Source: CAXTSE01 sp964246985
GTDB lineage: Bacteria; Actinomycetota; Actinomycetes; Actinomycetales; Microbacteriaceae
Length of the DNA: 64,000 bases
NCBI GenBank assembly: GCA_964246985.1
Contig: CAXTSE010000008.1
Coordinates: 1 to 64,000 of the forward strand
Direction of reading: 5' to 3'
Shown here: positions 15,995 to 23,789 of the stretch, piece by piece
Position numbering within the stretch: the first letter of the stretch is position 1
Layout of the letters: each line of letters opens with the position of its first letter
The notes under the pieces: generated by a model
Told to the model about the DNA's origin: nothing
What the model saw: only the letters and a program-made list of their open reading frames with translations
The model's database searches: none
Made by a program: the position numbers and the translations under genes

Positions 15995-16168
15995 ATGATG
16001 CACGGCGAGATCAAGTGCGGCTGCGTCGACGAGACCGTTGCTGTGTCGGTTTTGCCAGGCGGTGTAGTCCGCCTGGTGGACGAGGATCAGACGATCTTCA
16101 TGACCGCAACCGGCATTGCGGATCTGCTGTCGCTCGTCGTGCCGCTGGCCTCGGCGAGCGCCGCCTGA
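15995..16168 (+). CDS. Small phage protein next to attL (in the phage circle coupled to the repressor)
   Basis: 57 residues: MMHGEIKCGCVDETVAVSVL, then VVRLVDEDQTIFMTATGIADLLSLVV. A Cys-x-Cys pair sits near the start. The ATG overlaps by 4 bp (ATGA) the TGA that would end the viral form of the repressor frame entering from attP. This coupling exists only in the non-integrated genome; in the prophage the gene has lost its upstream partner. Function unknown; by position it may belong to the lysis-lysogeny or excision control group. Confidence 0.6.
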   Translation: MMHGEIKCGCVDETVAVSVLPGGVVRLVDEDQTIFMTATGIADLLSLVVPLASASAA

Positions 16169-16313
16169 AGCTCTGCTGAGAGCCTGAAATTTCGGCGTCA
16201 TCTAACCGGCTTTGCTGAGTCCTCAGCGTAGCCACCATGGCTGACACCACCCTCAGAAACCGGTCGTACGGTCATGTCTCCCCCAGGCCTCACACTCACC
16301 AAGGAGCCTTACC

Positions 16314-17228
16314 GTGAACACCCCCGACATCATCGAATATTGGGCCGCGACGATGCGCGCTCAGCACTGCACCGAGCGCACGATCCGGGAGCGCCGATAC
16401 TTCATCAACGCCGTGCTCCGACACACGCAGAACGATAGCCCCCTCCATGTCACCAAGCAGCAGCTGGTGATGTTCCTCGGCCGAGCGGATCTGGCGTCGA
16501 CGACCAAGGCGAACTATCGGTCCGCTCTGCACACGTTCTTCACGTGGCTCCAGGACGAGGACCTCCGCCTCGACAACCCGGCCGCTCGGTTGCCGCGGCC
16601 GCGGGTGGAGCCGCGCGAGCCGCGCCCCGTGACGACGGAGCAGATCCAGCACGTCCTCGACTCCGGCATCTATGGCCCCACGATCATGAAGGTGCTGCTC
16701 TACTCGTACGAGGGCCTGCGCGCGTCGGAGATAGCCGCTGTTCGCGGCTCCTCGATCGACTGGGATGCCGGCACCATCCTCACCCTCGAGGGGAAGGGGA
16801 GGAAGGTCGTAACGCGGCCGCTGCACTCGCTCACGCTCGAGCACGCGATCGCCGCTGGGTTCCCGCGCGACGGGTGGTGGTTCCCCTCCCCCGACGGTGT
16901 TCGCCACGTGCGCGGCAAATCCGTCTCCGCCACCCTCAACGCGGCGTTCCGGCGGGCGGGCATCGATCACAACGCGCACGACATGCGGAAGTGGCACGGG
17001 ACCACGCTGCTGGAGATGGGCGCCGACAGCCTGGACGTGCAGCATTCCCTCCGCCACGGCGACGGGCAGTCGATGAAGGCGTACGTTCGACCGTCGCAGA
17101 ATCGAATCAGGGCGGCCAAGGAGCGACTGCCGCGTGTCGTGGTGCCGACCGGGCCACGAAACCGCTCTGAGCGGCCGCGTGGGCCTCGTGACGGGTCTGC
17201 CGGTAGCCTGGTGGTCCAGCCCTCGTAG
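16314..17228 (+). CDS. int: Tyrosine recombinase, phage integrase
   Basis: 304 residues from a GTG behind AAGGAG. The N-terminal SAM-like core-binding domain spans about 1-95 (RTIRERRYFINAVLRHTQ is near residue 22). The catalytic domain has Arg in YEGLRASEIAAVRG, Lys in LEGKGRKVVTRPL, His-x2-Arg in NAHDMRKWHGTTLLEMG, His in LRHGDGQS and the nucleophile Tyr in SMKAYVRPS. It should catalyse integration at the anticodon loop of tRNA-Arg. The stop TAG lies inside the 5' end of the phage tRNA gene (10-bp overlap). The gene is 400 bp from attL, as usual. Confidence 0.93.
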   Translation: MNTPDIIEYWAATMRAQHCTERTIRERRYFINAVLRHTQNDSPLHVTKQQLVMFLGRADLASTTKANYRSALHTFFTWLQDEDLRLDNPAARLPRPRVEPREPRPVTTEQIQHVLDSGIYGPTIMKVLLYSYEGLRASEIAAVRGSSIDWDAGTILTLEGKGRKVVTRPLHSLTLEHAIAAGFPRDGWWFPSPDGVRHVRGKSVSATLNAAFRRAGIDHNAHDMRKWHGTTLLEMGADSLDVQHSLRHGDGQSMKAYVRPSQNRIRAAKERLPRVVVPTGPRNRSERPRGPRDGSAGSLVVQPS

Positions 17229-17291
17229 CTCAGGGGATAGAGCAGCGGCCTTCTAATCCGCGGGTCAGTGGTTCGAATCCACTCGGGGGCA
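17219..17291 (+). tRNA. Phage-encoded tRNA-Arg(TCT)
   Basis: A complete 73-nt cloverleaf: acceptor GCCCTCG / CGGGGGC with one G-U pair, D arm GCTCAGGGGATAGAGC, anticodon loop CTTCTAA (anticodon TCT), T arm AGTGG TTCGAAT CCACT, discriminator A, no encoded CCA. The 5' half is nearly identical to the host gene broken by this prophage, but the anticodon stem and T arm differ. Both tRNAs share the same C-U mismatch closing the anticodon loop. It overlaps the integrase stop. It most likely replaces the tRNA that integration destroys. Confidence 0.95.
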
Positions 17292-17341
17292 CCCCAACGC
17301 GGGCCTCCCAGCTGCGCTATCTACCCCGTACGATCGACGCC

Positions 17342-17866
17342 ATGGGATCAGCCAAGCCGCTCTACAGCTTCACCTCGCACATCGACGGCAAGAACGCCAA
17401 GGTCGAGATCTGGCCAGACCGCATCGAGTGGGAGCGGAAGGCAGTATCCGGTGGCAAGGTCGCGCTGGGGCTGATCACCCTCGGCGCATCGACTCTCGTC
17501 ACAGGGGTCCGCGGCAAGAACACCGACATGATCCCGATCCGTTCGGTGTCGGCAATCACATCGAAGAAGGGTCTCGGACTGAACACGGTCGTGATCGTGG
17601 CCACAGCGGCGGGTGCGGTCGAGTTCCGCACAAGCCATAAGGAAGCCGAGCAGGTGAAGACGCTCGTGCAGCGGCTCATGCTCGAGGCGAGTGCACCCCA
17701 GGTCGTTGTGCAGCAGGCGGCGCCTGAACCCACACCCGCGACGCTCACGCCGGCTGCCCCGGATCCGACTGCACAGCTGCAGCAGCTCAAAGGCCTCCTC
17801 GACGCCGACGTCCTCACGCAGGCCGAATACGACGCCAAGAAGGCCGAGATCCTCGCGCGCATGTGA
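17342..17866 (+). CDS. PH-like/SHOCT-domain protein
   Basis: 174 residues. The N-terminal beta domain (YSFTSHIDGKNAKVEIWPDR, KNTDMIPIRSVSAIT, GAVEFRTSHKEAEQVKTLV) resembles bacterial PH-like folds. A Pro/Thr linker follows, then a C-terminal SHOCT motif (QLQQLKGLLDADVLTQAEYDAKKAEIL). SHOCT proteins are frequent in actinophages and may interact with membranes or oligomerise. No signal peptide. It is the last rightward gene before a strong hairpin and may be expressed in the lysogen, so a superinfection function is conceivable but unproven. Confidence 0.75.
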   Translation: MGSAKPLYSFTSHIDGKNAKVEIWPDRIEWERKAVSGGKVALGLITLGASTLVTGVRGKNTDMIPIRSVSAITSKKGLGLNTVVIVATAAGAVEFRTSHKEAEQVKTLVQRLMLEASAPQVVVQQAAPEPTPATLTPAAPDPTAQLQQLKGLLDADVLTQAEYDAKKAEILARM

Positions 17867-17886
17867 TCTGACGCCGGACGAACAAA

Positions 17887-17925
17887 AAGCGCCCCACGGT
17901 CCGCTCTCGCGGCCGTGGGGCGCTT
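17887..17925. terminator. Strong bidirectional terminator hairpin
   Basis: AAGCGCCCCACGG (17887-17899) pairs perfectly with CCGTGGGGCGCTT (17913-17925), 13 bp with a 13-nt loop. The left side has an A run (AACAAAAAG) that gives a U-tract for leftward transcripts and the right side TTATT for rightward ones. It separates the converging SHOCT gene and late operon. Confidence 0.85.
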
Positions 17926-17938
17926 ATTCGTTCGACTG

Positions 17939-18019
17939 CTACTGGCAGCCTTCGCATTGCAGGTCGTCCATGGGGTCGACAGGCACCTGGTACTCGTCGT
18001 CCTCCTCGGGCCCGGTCAT
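17939..18019 (-). CDS. Very small acidic Cys-x2-Cys protein, last gene of the late operon
   Basis: 26 residues: MTGPEEDDEYQVPVDPMDDL, then QCEGCQ. The ATG overlaps the stop of the upstream gene by 4 bp. Tiny proteins ending in DDLQCEGCQ-like tails are recurrent at this place in actinophage genomes as I recall. The overlap is the main evidence. Function unknown. Confidence 0.55.
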   Translation of the reverse strand: MTGPEEDDEYQVPVDPMDDLQCEGCQ

Positions 18020-18414
18020 TCGGGGAGACTCGTGATGCGGCCTGTCACGCGGGCGTCGATCATCGGCTTGTTCGGCACGACGGCGATGCCGATCGCTGCG
18101 AAGGCGGCGAGAAGCACGCCGATCCAGCTGTCGATCGTGACGTCACCGAGGCCGAGGCCTGGTCCGACGACGAGGACGAGCGCCTGCAGCGCGGCGAGCG
18201 CGAAGGCCGTGACGGTCTTCACGAGAGTGCCGGTGAGCAGGTAGACGGGGATCAGTCCGACGATCGCGATGATGATCGCCAGGATGCCGATGAGGTCGAG
18301 GCCGGCGGCGAGTGAGGTGCGGAAGATCGCGAGGGCGGTGATCGCGATGTAGAGGATTGCCTTGGCAACCTCTGCGGGGGACTTGGGGATCAGGCTGATG
18401 ATGGGGTCGGACAT
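18016..18414 (-). CDS. Four-helix membrane protein, probable holin
   Basis: 132 residues with about four hydrophobic segments: ILYIAITALAIFRTSLAAGL, IGILAIIIAIVGLIPVYLLT, VTAFALAALQALVLVVGPGL and WIGVLLAAFAAIGIAVVP. Size, helices and position next to the endolysin and other membrane genes suit a holin that lets the endolysin reach the wall. The family is not certain; a second membrane gene (19059-19442) could be the holin instead. GGAGG lies just before the ATG. Confidence 0.65.
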   Translation of the reverse strand: MSDPIISLIPKSPAEVAKAILYIAITALAIFRTSLAAGLDLIGILAIIIAIVGLIPVYLLTGTLVKTVTAFALAALQALVLVVGPGLGLGDVTIDSWIGVLLAAFAAIGIAVVPNKPMIDARVTGRITSLPE

Positions 18415-18423
18415 GGTGGCCTC

Positions 18424-19062
18424 CTAGACCGTTGTGCAGGTGTACGTCGGCGCGGATGCGTCGAACGGGTCCGTGCGGGTGCACGAGTAATCGGTGAACA
18501 GGTACGTGAAAGTCCACGCCAGGGGCGGCTGCCCGTCAGCACCTGGTGCGCCAGGAGCTCCCGCTGCACCGTCTGCGCCGGCGGCTCCTGGCTGTCCATC
18601 GGCTCCGGACTGGCCGTTGCTGCCGGCAGCACCAGGTGCGCCGTCGACGCCGTCCGTGCCGTCTGAGCCCTCGCACCCGTCGCGTATCGCGCAGTAGGCG
18701 CGGATCGACTCGGCAATCTCGGCCGCGGTCGGTGGGCGGCCTGGTGAACCGGGTGTGCCTTCGATGATCTGCTGAATGATCTCAGGCGCGGGCGACGTGG
18801 TCGTGCAGTCCGCTGCCTGGTCGCAATCGTCGGCGAGCTCGGCGTAGTTGTCGAGCAGGTCGACCAGCTGCCCGTCCTTCTCGGCGATGATCGCGTTCTT
18901 CGCGTCGAGCGTGGCGGTCAGCCGATCGACCCGCGCCGACTGCACCACGATCAGCGTCGACACCGACACGATCAGCATGGCCACGAGGACGACCACCGCC
19001 CAGAACGACGCCGGCCGTCGCATCCGTCGCGGCCGCTTGCCGGCGACGGGCGCGGCGCTCAT
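18424..19062 (-). CDS. Membrane-anchored collagen-like protein in the lysis region
   Basis: 212 residues. A basic N-terminus (GKRPRRMRRPASFW), one transmembrane helix (AVVVLVAMLIVSVSTLIVVQ), a coiled-coil segment (VDRLTATLDAKNAIIAEKDGQLVDLLDNYAEL), then Gly-x-x triplets for about 45 residues (GSDGTDGVDGAPGAAGSNGQ ...) and a C-terminal domain with Cys (YSCTRTDPF, YTCTTV). It should trimerise through the collagen-like part. Such proteins recur beside actinophage lysis genes, possibly as spanin-like or holin partner proteins, but the role is unproven. It overlaps its upstream neighbour by 4 bp. Confidence 0.75.
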   Translation of the reverse strand: MSAAPVAGKRPRRMRRPASFWAVVVLVAMLIVSVSTLIVVQSARVDRLTATLDAKNAIIAEKDGQLVDLLDNYAELADDCDQAADCTTTSPAPEIIQQIIEGTPGSPGRPPTAAEIAESIRAYCAIRDGCEGSDGTDGVDGAPGAAGSNGQSGADGQPGAAGADGAAGAPGAPGADGQPPLAWTFTYLFTDYSCTRTDPFDASAPTYTCTTV

Positions 19063-19442
19063 CCTCCGACCCCCGCGCCGATGAGCGATTCCAGGAGGTT
19101 CAGCGCGAGACCCACCGCGGCGAGCAGGATCGCGACGAGCACTGAGTACTTCCGGGTCTCCTGACGGTCCTCCACCAGCTGCAGTCGAGCGGCAACCTTC
19201 TCCCGCTCGACCTTTTCCTCAGTGTCGGCCTTCTCCCGCGCTAGAGCCTCAGCGCCATCGGCCTTTGTGCGGTTCTCGGCTTCCAGCGCCAGAGCTCGCT
19301 CGAGGCGCTCGATGGAGTGGCCGGTGTTCTCCTGGCCCTCCTTCGTCGCCATCTCGGTACGCACCTGAGCGAGCTGTGTCTCGAGGCCGCCAAGACGGCC
19401 CTCCACGCGCGCGAGGGCGACCGTCGGGTCTTCAGAAGTCAT
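19059..19442 (-). CDS. Coiled-coil protein with C-terminal membrane helix (XhlA/holin-like)
   Basis: 127 residues: a long charged coiled coil (VEGRLGGLETQLAQVRTEMATKEG ... KVAARLQLVEDRQETRK) and one C-terminal transmembrane helix (SVLVAILLAAVGLALNLLESLIG). This topology matches haemolysin XhlA-like lysis accessory proteins. It probably works with 18016-18414 in forming the membrane lesion. The gene directly follows the endolysin gene in the leftward operon. Confidence 0.7.
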   Translation of the reverse strand: MTSEDPTVALARVEGRLGGLETQLAQVRTEMATKEGQENTGHSIERLERALALEAENRTKADGAEALAREKADTEEKVEREKVAARLQLVEDRQETRKYSVLVAILLAAVGLALNLLESLIGAGVGG

Positions 19443-19475
19443 GACGTTTTCCCCCGCTCCGCTGGTCGCTCGGGC

Positions 19476-20393
19476 TTACTTGGCTGCACCGGCGAGCGCC
19501 TCACCCTGTGCCTTGAGGAGCGCCTTGATGATGCGGGGCTGTGCGACGTCGAATGCGGCGGCCAGCTCCTCGTTGCTGATGCCGGTGTCGATCTGCAGAC
19601 CGGCGCTGAGGCGCTTGATCTCCTCGTCGCTGAGCTCGGCGCGGATCTTCGTCTGGCCTAGCGCGGCGTTGAGCGCGTCGCGCAGCTTGGCGTCGTCGAT
19701 CTTGATGCCGACCTGGTTGGAGACCACCATGAGGCGGAGGAACTGGTCCATCATGTTGATCTCGACTGGGTTGAACTGGTCCGGCATGCCGGTGTTGTTG
19801 AAGGGGTTCTTCGACTGGTCCGAGTTGATGACTCGCCAGAAGAGGTTGTGGATCTGCGGCGATCCCTCGCCGGCGAATCCTTCGTCGGTCTGGACGTAGC
19901 CAGACCCGGTGGTGGAGAAGACCTGTCGCATGCTGTCGCCCTTCGGGAGGTTGTGGATGGGGGTGGTTCCGCCGGCAGCAGGTGCGCTAGATGATGGCAG
20001 AGAGGTGAGGATGGGCATGGGGTCGACGAAGGTCCCGCCGACCCGGACGCCGTGGTGGTTGTGGACGCCGGTGGCTGTGCCGGTGCGGCCCTGCAGTCCG
20101 AGCGGGGTGCCGCGCTCGATGCGCTGACCCTTGGCAACTCGAAGCGAGCCGGCGACGTGGTGCAGGTCGCGGTGCTCGCGGCCGTCGTCGCCGTTCCAGC
20201 GAACCTCGTAACCGGCGCCGCCGTTGTAGCCGGCGAAGATGACCGTGCCGCCGGTGACGGCGTAGTTGACGGCGTATCCGTAGCTGTCGATGCCCTCGTG
20301 GAATGCGGACATGCCAGGCGTCAGGACCTTCCGCTTCCCGAAGGGAGACGAGATGGCGGGGCGGGTGCTGGATCCGTTCGGCCAGAAGCTCAC
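19476..20393 (-). CDS. lysA: Endolysin, M23-family peptidase with C-terminal binding domain
   Basis: 305 residues from a GTG overlapping the upstream stop (GTGA). The M23 domain begins RPAISSPFGKRKVLTPGMSAFHEGIDSYG: His and Asp of HEGID are zinc ligands, and GVHNHHGVRV supplies the H-x-H motif. It should cleave cross-bridge peptides of the cell wall. The C-terminal 130 residues (QIHNLFWRVINSDQSKNPFN, then helical DDAKLRDALNAALGQTKIRAELSDEEI) are probably the wall-targeting part. No signal peptide, in line with holin-dependent release. Confidence 0.88.
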   Translation of the reverse strand: MSFWPNGSSTRPAISSPFGKRKVLTPGMSAFHEGIDSYGYAVNYAVTGGTVIFAGYNGGAGYEVRWNGDDGREHRDLHHVAGSLRVAKGQRIERGTPLGLQGRTGTATGVHNHHGVRVGGTFVDPMPILTSLPSSSAPAAGGTTPIHNLPKGDSMRQVFSTTGSGYVQTDEGFAGEGSPQIHNLFWRVINSDQSKNPFNNTGMPDQFNPVEINMMDQFLRLMVVSNQVGIKIDDAKLRDALNAALGQTKIRAELSDEEIKRLSAGLQIDTGISNEELAAAFDVAQPRIIKALLKAQGEALAGAAK

Positions 20394-20662
20394 GAGCTCG
20401 CTCCGTTCACGAAGTCGGCGACCCGCTGCGCCTCGGCGGGGTCGTACGGCAGCACCGGCAGGATCTCGCCGTCGTCGGCGACGCTCAGCACGTCGTAGTC
20501 GGCCTCGGTGGTGGTCGGGTACCAGACCTCGAAGCGGGTCTCCGGCTCGAGCGAGGACGCGAAGGCGCGGATCTCCTCGAGTGCGTGCGCGTTCGCGTCG
20601 TCGGTGCCTGCCTCGACCCCGGTCGGCCAATCGATGGTCAGCCGCGGGAGGTCGGCGCTCAT
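20390..20662 (-). CDS. Small acidic phage protein upstream of endolysin
   Basis: 90 residues, acidic, with a beta-alpha pattern (PRLTIDWPTG, RFEVWYPTTTEADYDVLSVADDGEILPVLPYDP). 4-bp overlaps with both neighbours. No family recognised. By place it may be a tail accessory or lysis-related protein. Confidence 0.65.
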   Translation of the reverse strand: MSADLPRLTIDWPTGVEAGTDDANAHALEEIRAFASSLEPETRFEVWYPTTTEADYDVLSVADDGEILPVLPYDPAEAQRVADFVNGASS

Positions 20663-20886
20663 CCCTCCGCCTCCTCGAGCGTCTCGGGCGGGGTCTGGGT
20701 CTCGAGCTCGACCGGCTTGCCGACGATCTTCGCGCCTTCACCGAATGCGGCGAGCGCGGCTGCCTTCGCCTGGGTGAGGGTGTCGCGTTCGACGATCATG
20801 ACGTCGTCGACGCGGACGCCGGGGACGAGTTCGCCGGTCTCGGAGTCGCGGGCGGGGGTGGTGACGTTGATCTCGAAGGCGGTCAT
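20659..20886 (-). CDS. Small phage protein
   Basis: 75 residues: MTAFEINVTTPARDSETGEL, then VDDVMIVERDTLTQAKAAALAAFGEGAKIVG. It follows the tail fibre-like gene by 9 bp with AGGAGCCCGCA before the ATG. No function known; similar short proteins follow minor tail genes in many siphoviruses. Confidence 0.65.
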   Translation of the reverse strand: MTAFEINVTTPARDSETGELVPGVRVDDVMIVERDTLTQAKAAALAAFGEGAKIVGKPVELETQTPPETLEEAEG

Positions 20887-20895
20887 TGCGGGCTC

Positions 20896-21816
20896 CTAGT
20901 TGTTGGCCGTAGCGGTTATGCGGATGTCGCCGGTGAAGCCGCCTGTGCCTGCCCAGAGGAGGGTGAGTCCGTCTGCGGACACGGGGTCCCGGTGCCATCC
21001 GGAGACGTCGACTGTGCGGGGGGCGCCGCTGGTGATGAGCTGGGCGTTCTCGCGGAAGATGAAGGAGGTCTGATCCGCGGGGTAGGCGTCTTCGATTTCG
21101 AGGCTGAAGGCGATTCGGAATGCACCAGTGAAGGCGTCGACGACCATGGTGGTCTGCCCGGAGCCGGCTGAAACTGATCGGGCGGCGGACTCGTCCTTGC
21201 CGTACTGGTTGTCGTACAGGGCGGTGGCGATGTCAACGCCGGCGTTGCGGAGGCGCCAGCCGACTGTGGTGACGCCGACGGCCATGGCGCCCTTGGCCCT
21301 GAGCTTGATCGTGTCGAAGTCGCTCGTGTTGATGCCGTTCAGCGAGAGCGTGGTGACGCCGACGCATGCGATCGCGCCGTCGGTGCCGAGTGTGGCCCCG
21401 GCGCCGACGATGGAAGTCGGGATGACAGGGAAGTTTGATCCCCACGCCTTCCAGGTGGTGCCGTTGTAGCGGCGTTCGAATGGCTCCGTGGCCACCTTGC
21501 TCATCATGCCGAGCGCCGGCGCGGTGATGGCGGTTGCGCGAGCGGACGCGGTTGGGAACTCGGCGGTGCCGTACATCTTCCAGGCGGCGGTGGTGCCGTC
21601 GTATTTCCACCAGGCGCCAGGGATGTTGTCGACCATTGCCAGGTCGAGTGTTTCGACGCCGGCGCCGGGCATGGCCGCCATGTTGGCGAAGCGGCGGTAG
21701 GTTCGGCCCTTCTGGAGCCACTGGATGAGCTCGTTGACGTCGCCAGCGAAGTCGGGTGTGGCGCCGGCGGGGATCAGGCGTCCTGCGCCCTTGGCTGCGT
21801 TGTAGTCGACGGTCAT
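20896..21816 (-). CDS. Minor tail / tail-tip protein, probable receptor-binding protein
   Basis: 306 residues, beginning MTVDYNAAKGAGRLIPAGATPD, then LIQWLQKGRTYRRFANMAAMPGAG. The remainder is beta-rich with FERRYNGTTWKAWGSNF and a C-terminal jelly-roll-like part (TMVVDAFTGAFRIAFSLEIED, TGDIRITATANN). Location at the end of the tail module suggests a distal or host-binding component. It starts 1 bp after the stop of 21818-22696. Confidence 0.7.
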   Translation of the reverse strand: MTVDYNAAKGAGRLIPAGATPDFAGDVNELIQWLQKGRTYRRFANMAAMPGAGVETLDLAMVDNIPGAWWKYDGTTAAWKMYGTAEFPTASARATAITAPALGMMSKVATEPFERRYNGTTWKAWGSNFPVIPTSIVGAGATLGTDGAIACVGVTTLSLNGINTSDFDTIKLRAKGAMAVGVTTVGWRLRNAGVDIATALYDNQYGKDESAARSVSAGSGQTTMVVDAFTGAFRIAFSLEIEDAYPADQTSFIFRENAQLITSGAPRTVDVSGWHRDPVSADGLTLLWAGTGGFTGDIRITATANN

Positions 21817-21817
21817 G

Positions 21818-22696
21818 TCAGACGGTCCAATCGATTCTGAGGAGCCCGGAGTCGGCGTCTGTCGCCCGTCCACGGAACTTGTGATACCCGCCGTGGTTGG
21901 TGCCCACGCCAAGTGCTGCGCCCGTCTTGAGGGCGTCGCCGAAGCCGACCGGGAGGTCTTTCCAACCGGTGCCCTGCGAGATGGTGCCGGCGCTGCTGAT
22001 GCTCGGCGTGCCTGCCTTGGTGGGCAGGGTGTGAAGGCCGATGGTGGCCAGCGATGACGGGAACTGGTTGTAGTACTCGGGCACGTACAGCTGGACCCGG
22101 TTGATGACGGCGCCGTCGGGGATGGTCCCGGCGATGGTGGAGCCGTAGAACCAGGCGCCGATGTTGCTGCTCGAGCAGTAGACGTCGTTCTTGTTCCAGC
22201 TGCCGGATTCGAAGGAGCCGGAGTCGTCCGCACGGAAGTCGGCGGTGTACGCCTGGATGGGCGGCGTGGTGGGGACGTAGACGTAGCTTGCGCCGGGGAC
22301 GGCGGAGAGCTTTCCGAGCACGACGCCGCCGGAGTCCCAGTCGATGAGGACGACGTCGTTGATGGCGCGAGGAGTGTAGGAGACCATGAATGGCAGCTGG
22401 AGCGAGACGCCTCCCACCGTCACGGTGAGGGCAAGTGCCCCCGTGGCGGTGACGGTGCCGAAGGTGGATTGGGGTGCGGCGGGCCCCAGCATCACGACTC
22501 CCCCGTCGAATTGCACGCACCTGACGGACGTGCCGGGGAGCGGCTGGGAGCTGCCGGCGGACAGGCATGGGACTGGCCCGGCACCGAAGTCGATCTGGAC
22601 GGTGCCGTCGGGGTTGAGGCTGACGAATGTGCCGACGATGAGCCCAGCGGTGGGAATGGCTCCGAGTACTCGGGCGATCTCGTCGCCGCTAGCCAC
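21818..22696 (-). CDS. Minor tail protein
   Basis: 292 residues. The N-terminus (AGLIVGTFVSLNPDGTVQIDFGAGPVPCLS, VRCVQFDGGVVMLGP) forms an OB-like tail-tip domain. A C-terminal half (SGSFESGSWNKNDVYCSSS, VINRVQLYVPEYYNQFPSSLATIGLHTLP) looks like a carbohydrate-binding beta sandwich. It probably sits in the baseplate near the fibre protein. The start overlaps the upstream gene by 8 bp. Confidence 0.7.
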   Translation of the reverse strand: MASGDEIARVLGAIPTAGLIVGTFVSLNPDGTVQIDFGAGPVPCLSAGSSQPLPGTSVRCVQFDGGVVMLGPAAPQSTFGTVTATGALALTVTVGGVSLQLPFMVSYTPRAINDVVLIDWDSGGVVLGKLSAVPGASYVYVPTTPPIQAYTADFRADDSGSFESGSWNKNDVYCSSSNIGAWFYGSTIAGTIPDGAVINRVQLYVPEYYNQFPSSLATIGLHTLPTKAGTPSISSAGTISQGTGWKDLPVGFGDALKTGAALGVGTNHGGYHKFRGRATDADSGLLRIDWTV

Positions 22697-23789
22697 GGCG
22701 CACCTGGACGTTAAGGGTCATGTAGCCCCGTCCCGCGATCTCGCGCTGTGTGATCCGGCCCGTTAGGTAGGCGTCGTTGTACCAGAACTCGACGACGTCG
22801 CCGACGACGAGCCAGGGATGCGGCAGGCAGCGGATCACGAACTGCGAGGCCGGCTCGGACGAGACGAGCGGCAGCAGAGATTCGGCGTAGTCGGCCGCTT
22901 CCCCTTCGGTGGTGACGAACTGGCTTGAGGCGAAGTACGGGACCCGACCGAATGGTCCGCCGTAGCGGAGCGGACCGGAGGTGAGCTCACGGTGCGCGAG
23001 GATGCGCACCTGGTCGTCATCGTGGCTGCGGACGACAACCTGGTTGTAGATACCCAGGTCGGTGAGCTCGGCCGGGACCACCTCGTTGACGGATCCGGCG
23101 GAGCCGATGGTGAGGCGCTCGACGACGGCGCCCCAGGTGTTGGGCATGATCTCGAGCTGCCCGTTGGGATTGATGAACGGGACCCCGTCGAGGAGGTCTC
23201 CGAGGGAGAAAACGGCCTCGAGGATGGACTCCTGGTAGGTGATCGATCGGGTGATCGGAGCGTCTGCAACGTTGCGGCTCAGCGGCAGGCCCGTGATCGC
23301 GCCGAGCTCCTGCCAGGTACTCAGCAGACTGGTCGGCGCGGCCGGCGCGATGAACCGCTCACGGTCGGTCACGGCGAACGAGTCGGCGAGCCGAAGCGAA
23401 ACGCTCGACCCGATGGTGATGATCCGTCCGAGGTGTCGGGTCCAGCTGCGCTCTGGGTCGCTGACTCCGATGACCTTGAGGGTGCCGAGAAGCACTTTCT
23501 CTTCGAATCGTCCCGCGGCGATCCTGTAGGACACGTTGAGGTAGGTCGCGTAGGGCGTCAGCCAGGATGTGAGCTCGTCGGGGATCACGGAGCGGCCGAG
23601 ATCGTCGGAGTAGACAAGCTTCGCTGTGCCCTGGGTGCGGATCTTCGCTGAGCCGTCGGACTTCAGGCTGCACTCGACCGGGAGTGCCTCAATGACTCGC
23701 TGCCCGTCGACGAGGACGTCGACGACGATGTCGCGCTGGACTCCCCCGGCGAACGATGCGGCCCGGAATTCCGGGGAGACGGTGATCAT
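22689..23789 (-). CDS. Minor tail protein (DUF5047-like)
   Basis: 366 residues: MITVSPEFRAASFAGGVQRD, IVVDVLVDGQRVIEALPVECSLKSDGSAKIRT, then IPDELTSWLTPYATYLNVSYRIA. This N-terminal pattern matches actinophage minor tail proteins of the DUF5047 type, which form part of the tail-tip ring. C-terminal PWLVVGDVVEFWYNDAYLTGRITQRE is the conserved end. ATGA overlap with the preceding gene. Confidence 0.75.
   Translation of the reverse strand: MITVSPEFRAASFAGGVQRDIVVDVLVDGQRVIEALPVECSLKSDGSAKIRTQGTAKLVYSDDLGRSVIPDELTSWLTPYATYLNVSYRIAAGRFEEKVLLGTLKVIGVSDPERSWTRHLGRIITIGSSVSLRLADSFAVTDRERFIAPAAPTSLLSTWQELGAITGLPLSRNVADAPITRSITYQESILEAVFSLGDLLDGVPFINPNGQLEIMPNTWGAVVERLTIGSAGSVNEVVPAELTDLGIYNQVVVRSHDDDQVRILAHRELTSGPLRYGGPFGRVPYFASSQFVTTEGEAADYAESLLPLVSSEPASQFVIRCLPHPWLVVGDVVEFWYNDAYLTGRITQREIAGRGYMTLNVQVRRG

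Noticed and set aside
15069..15998. 309-codon plus-strand frame crossing attL
   Set aside because: Left of attL it is a shadow of the membrane protein 15133-15861. Only its last 26 codons matter, as the viral-form tail of the repressor.
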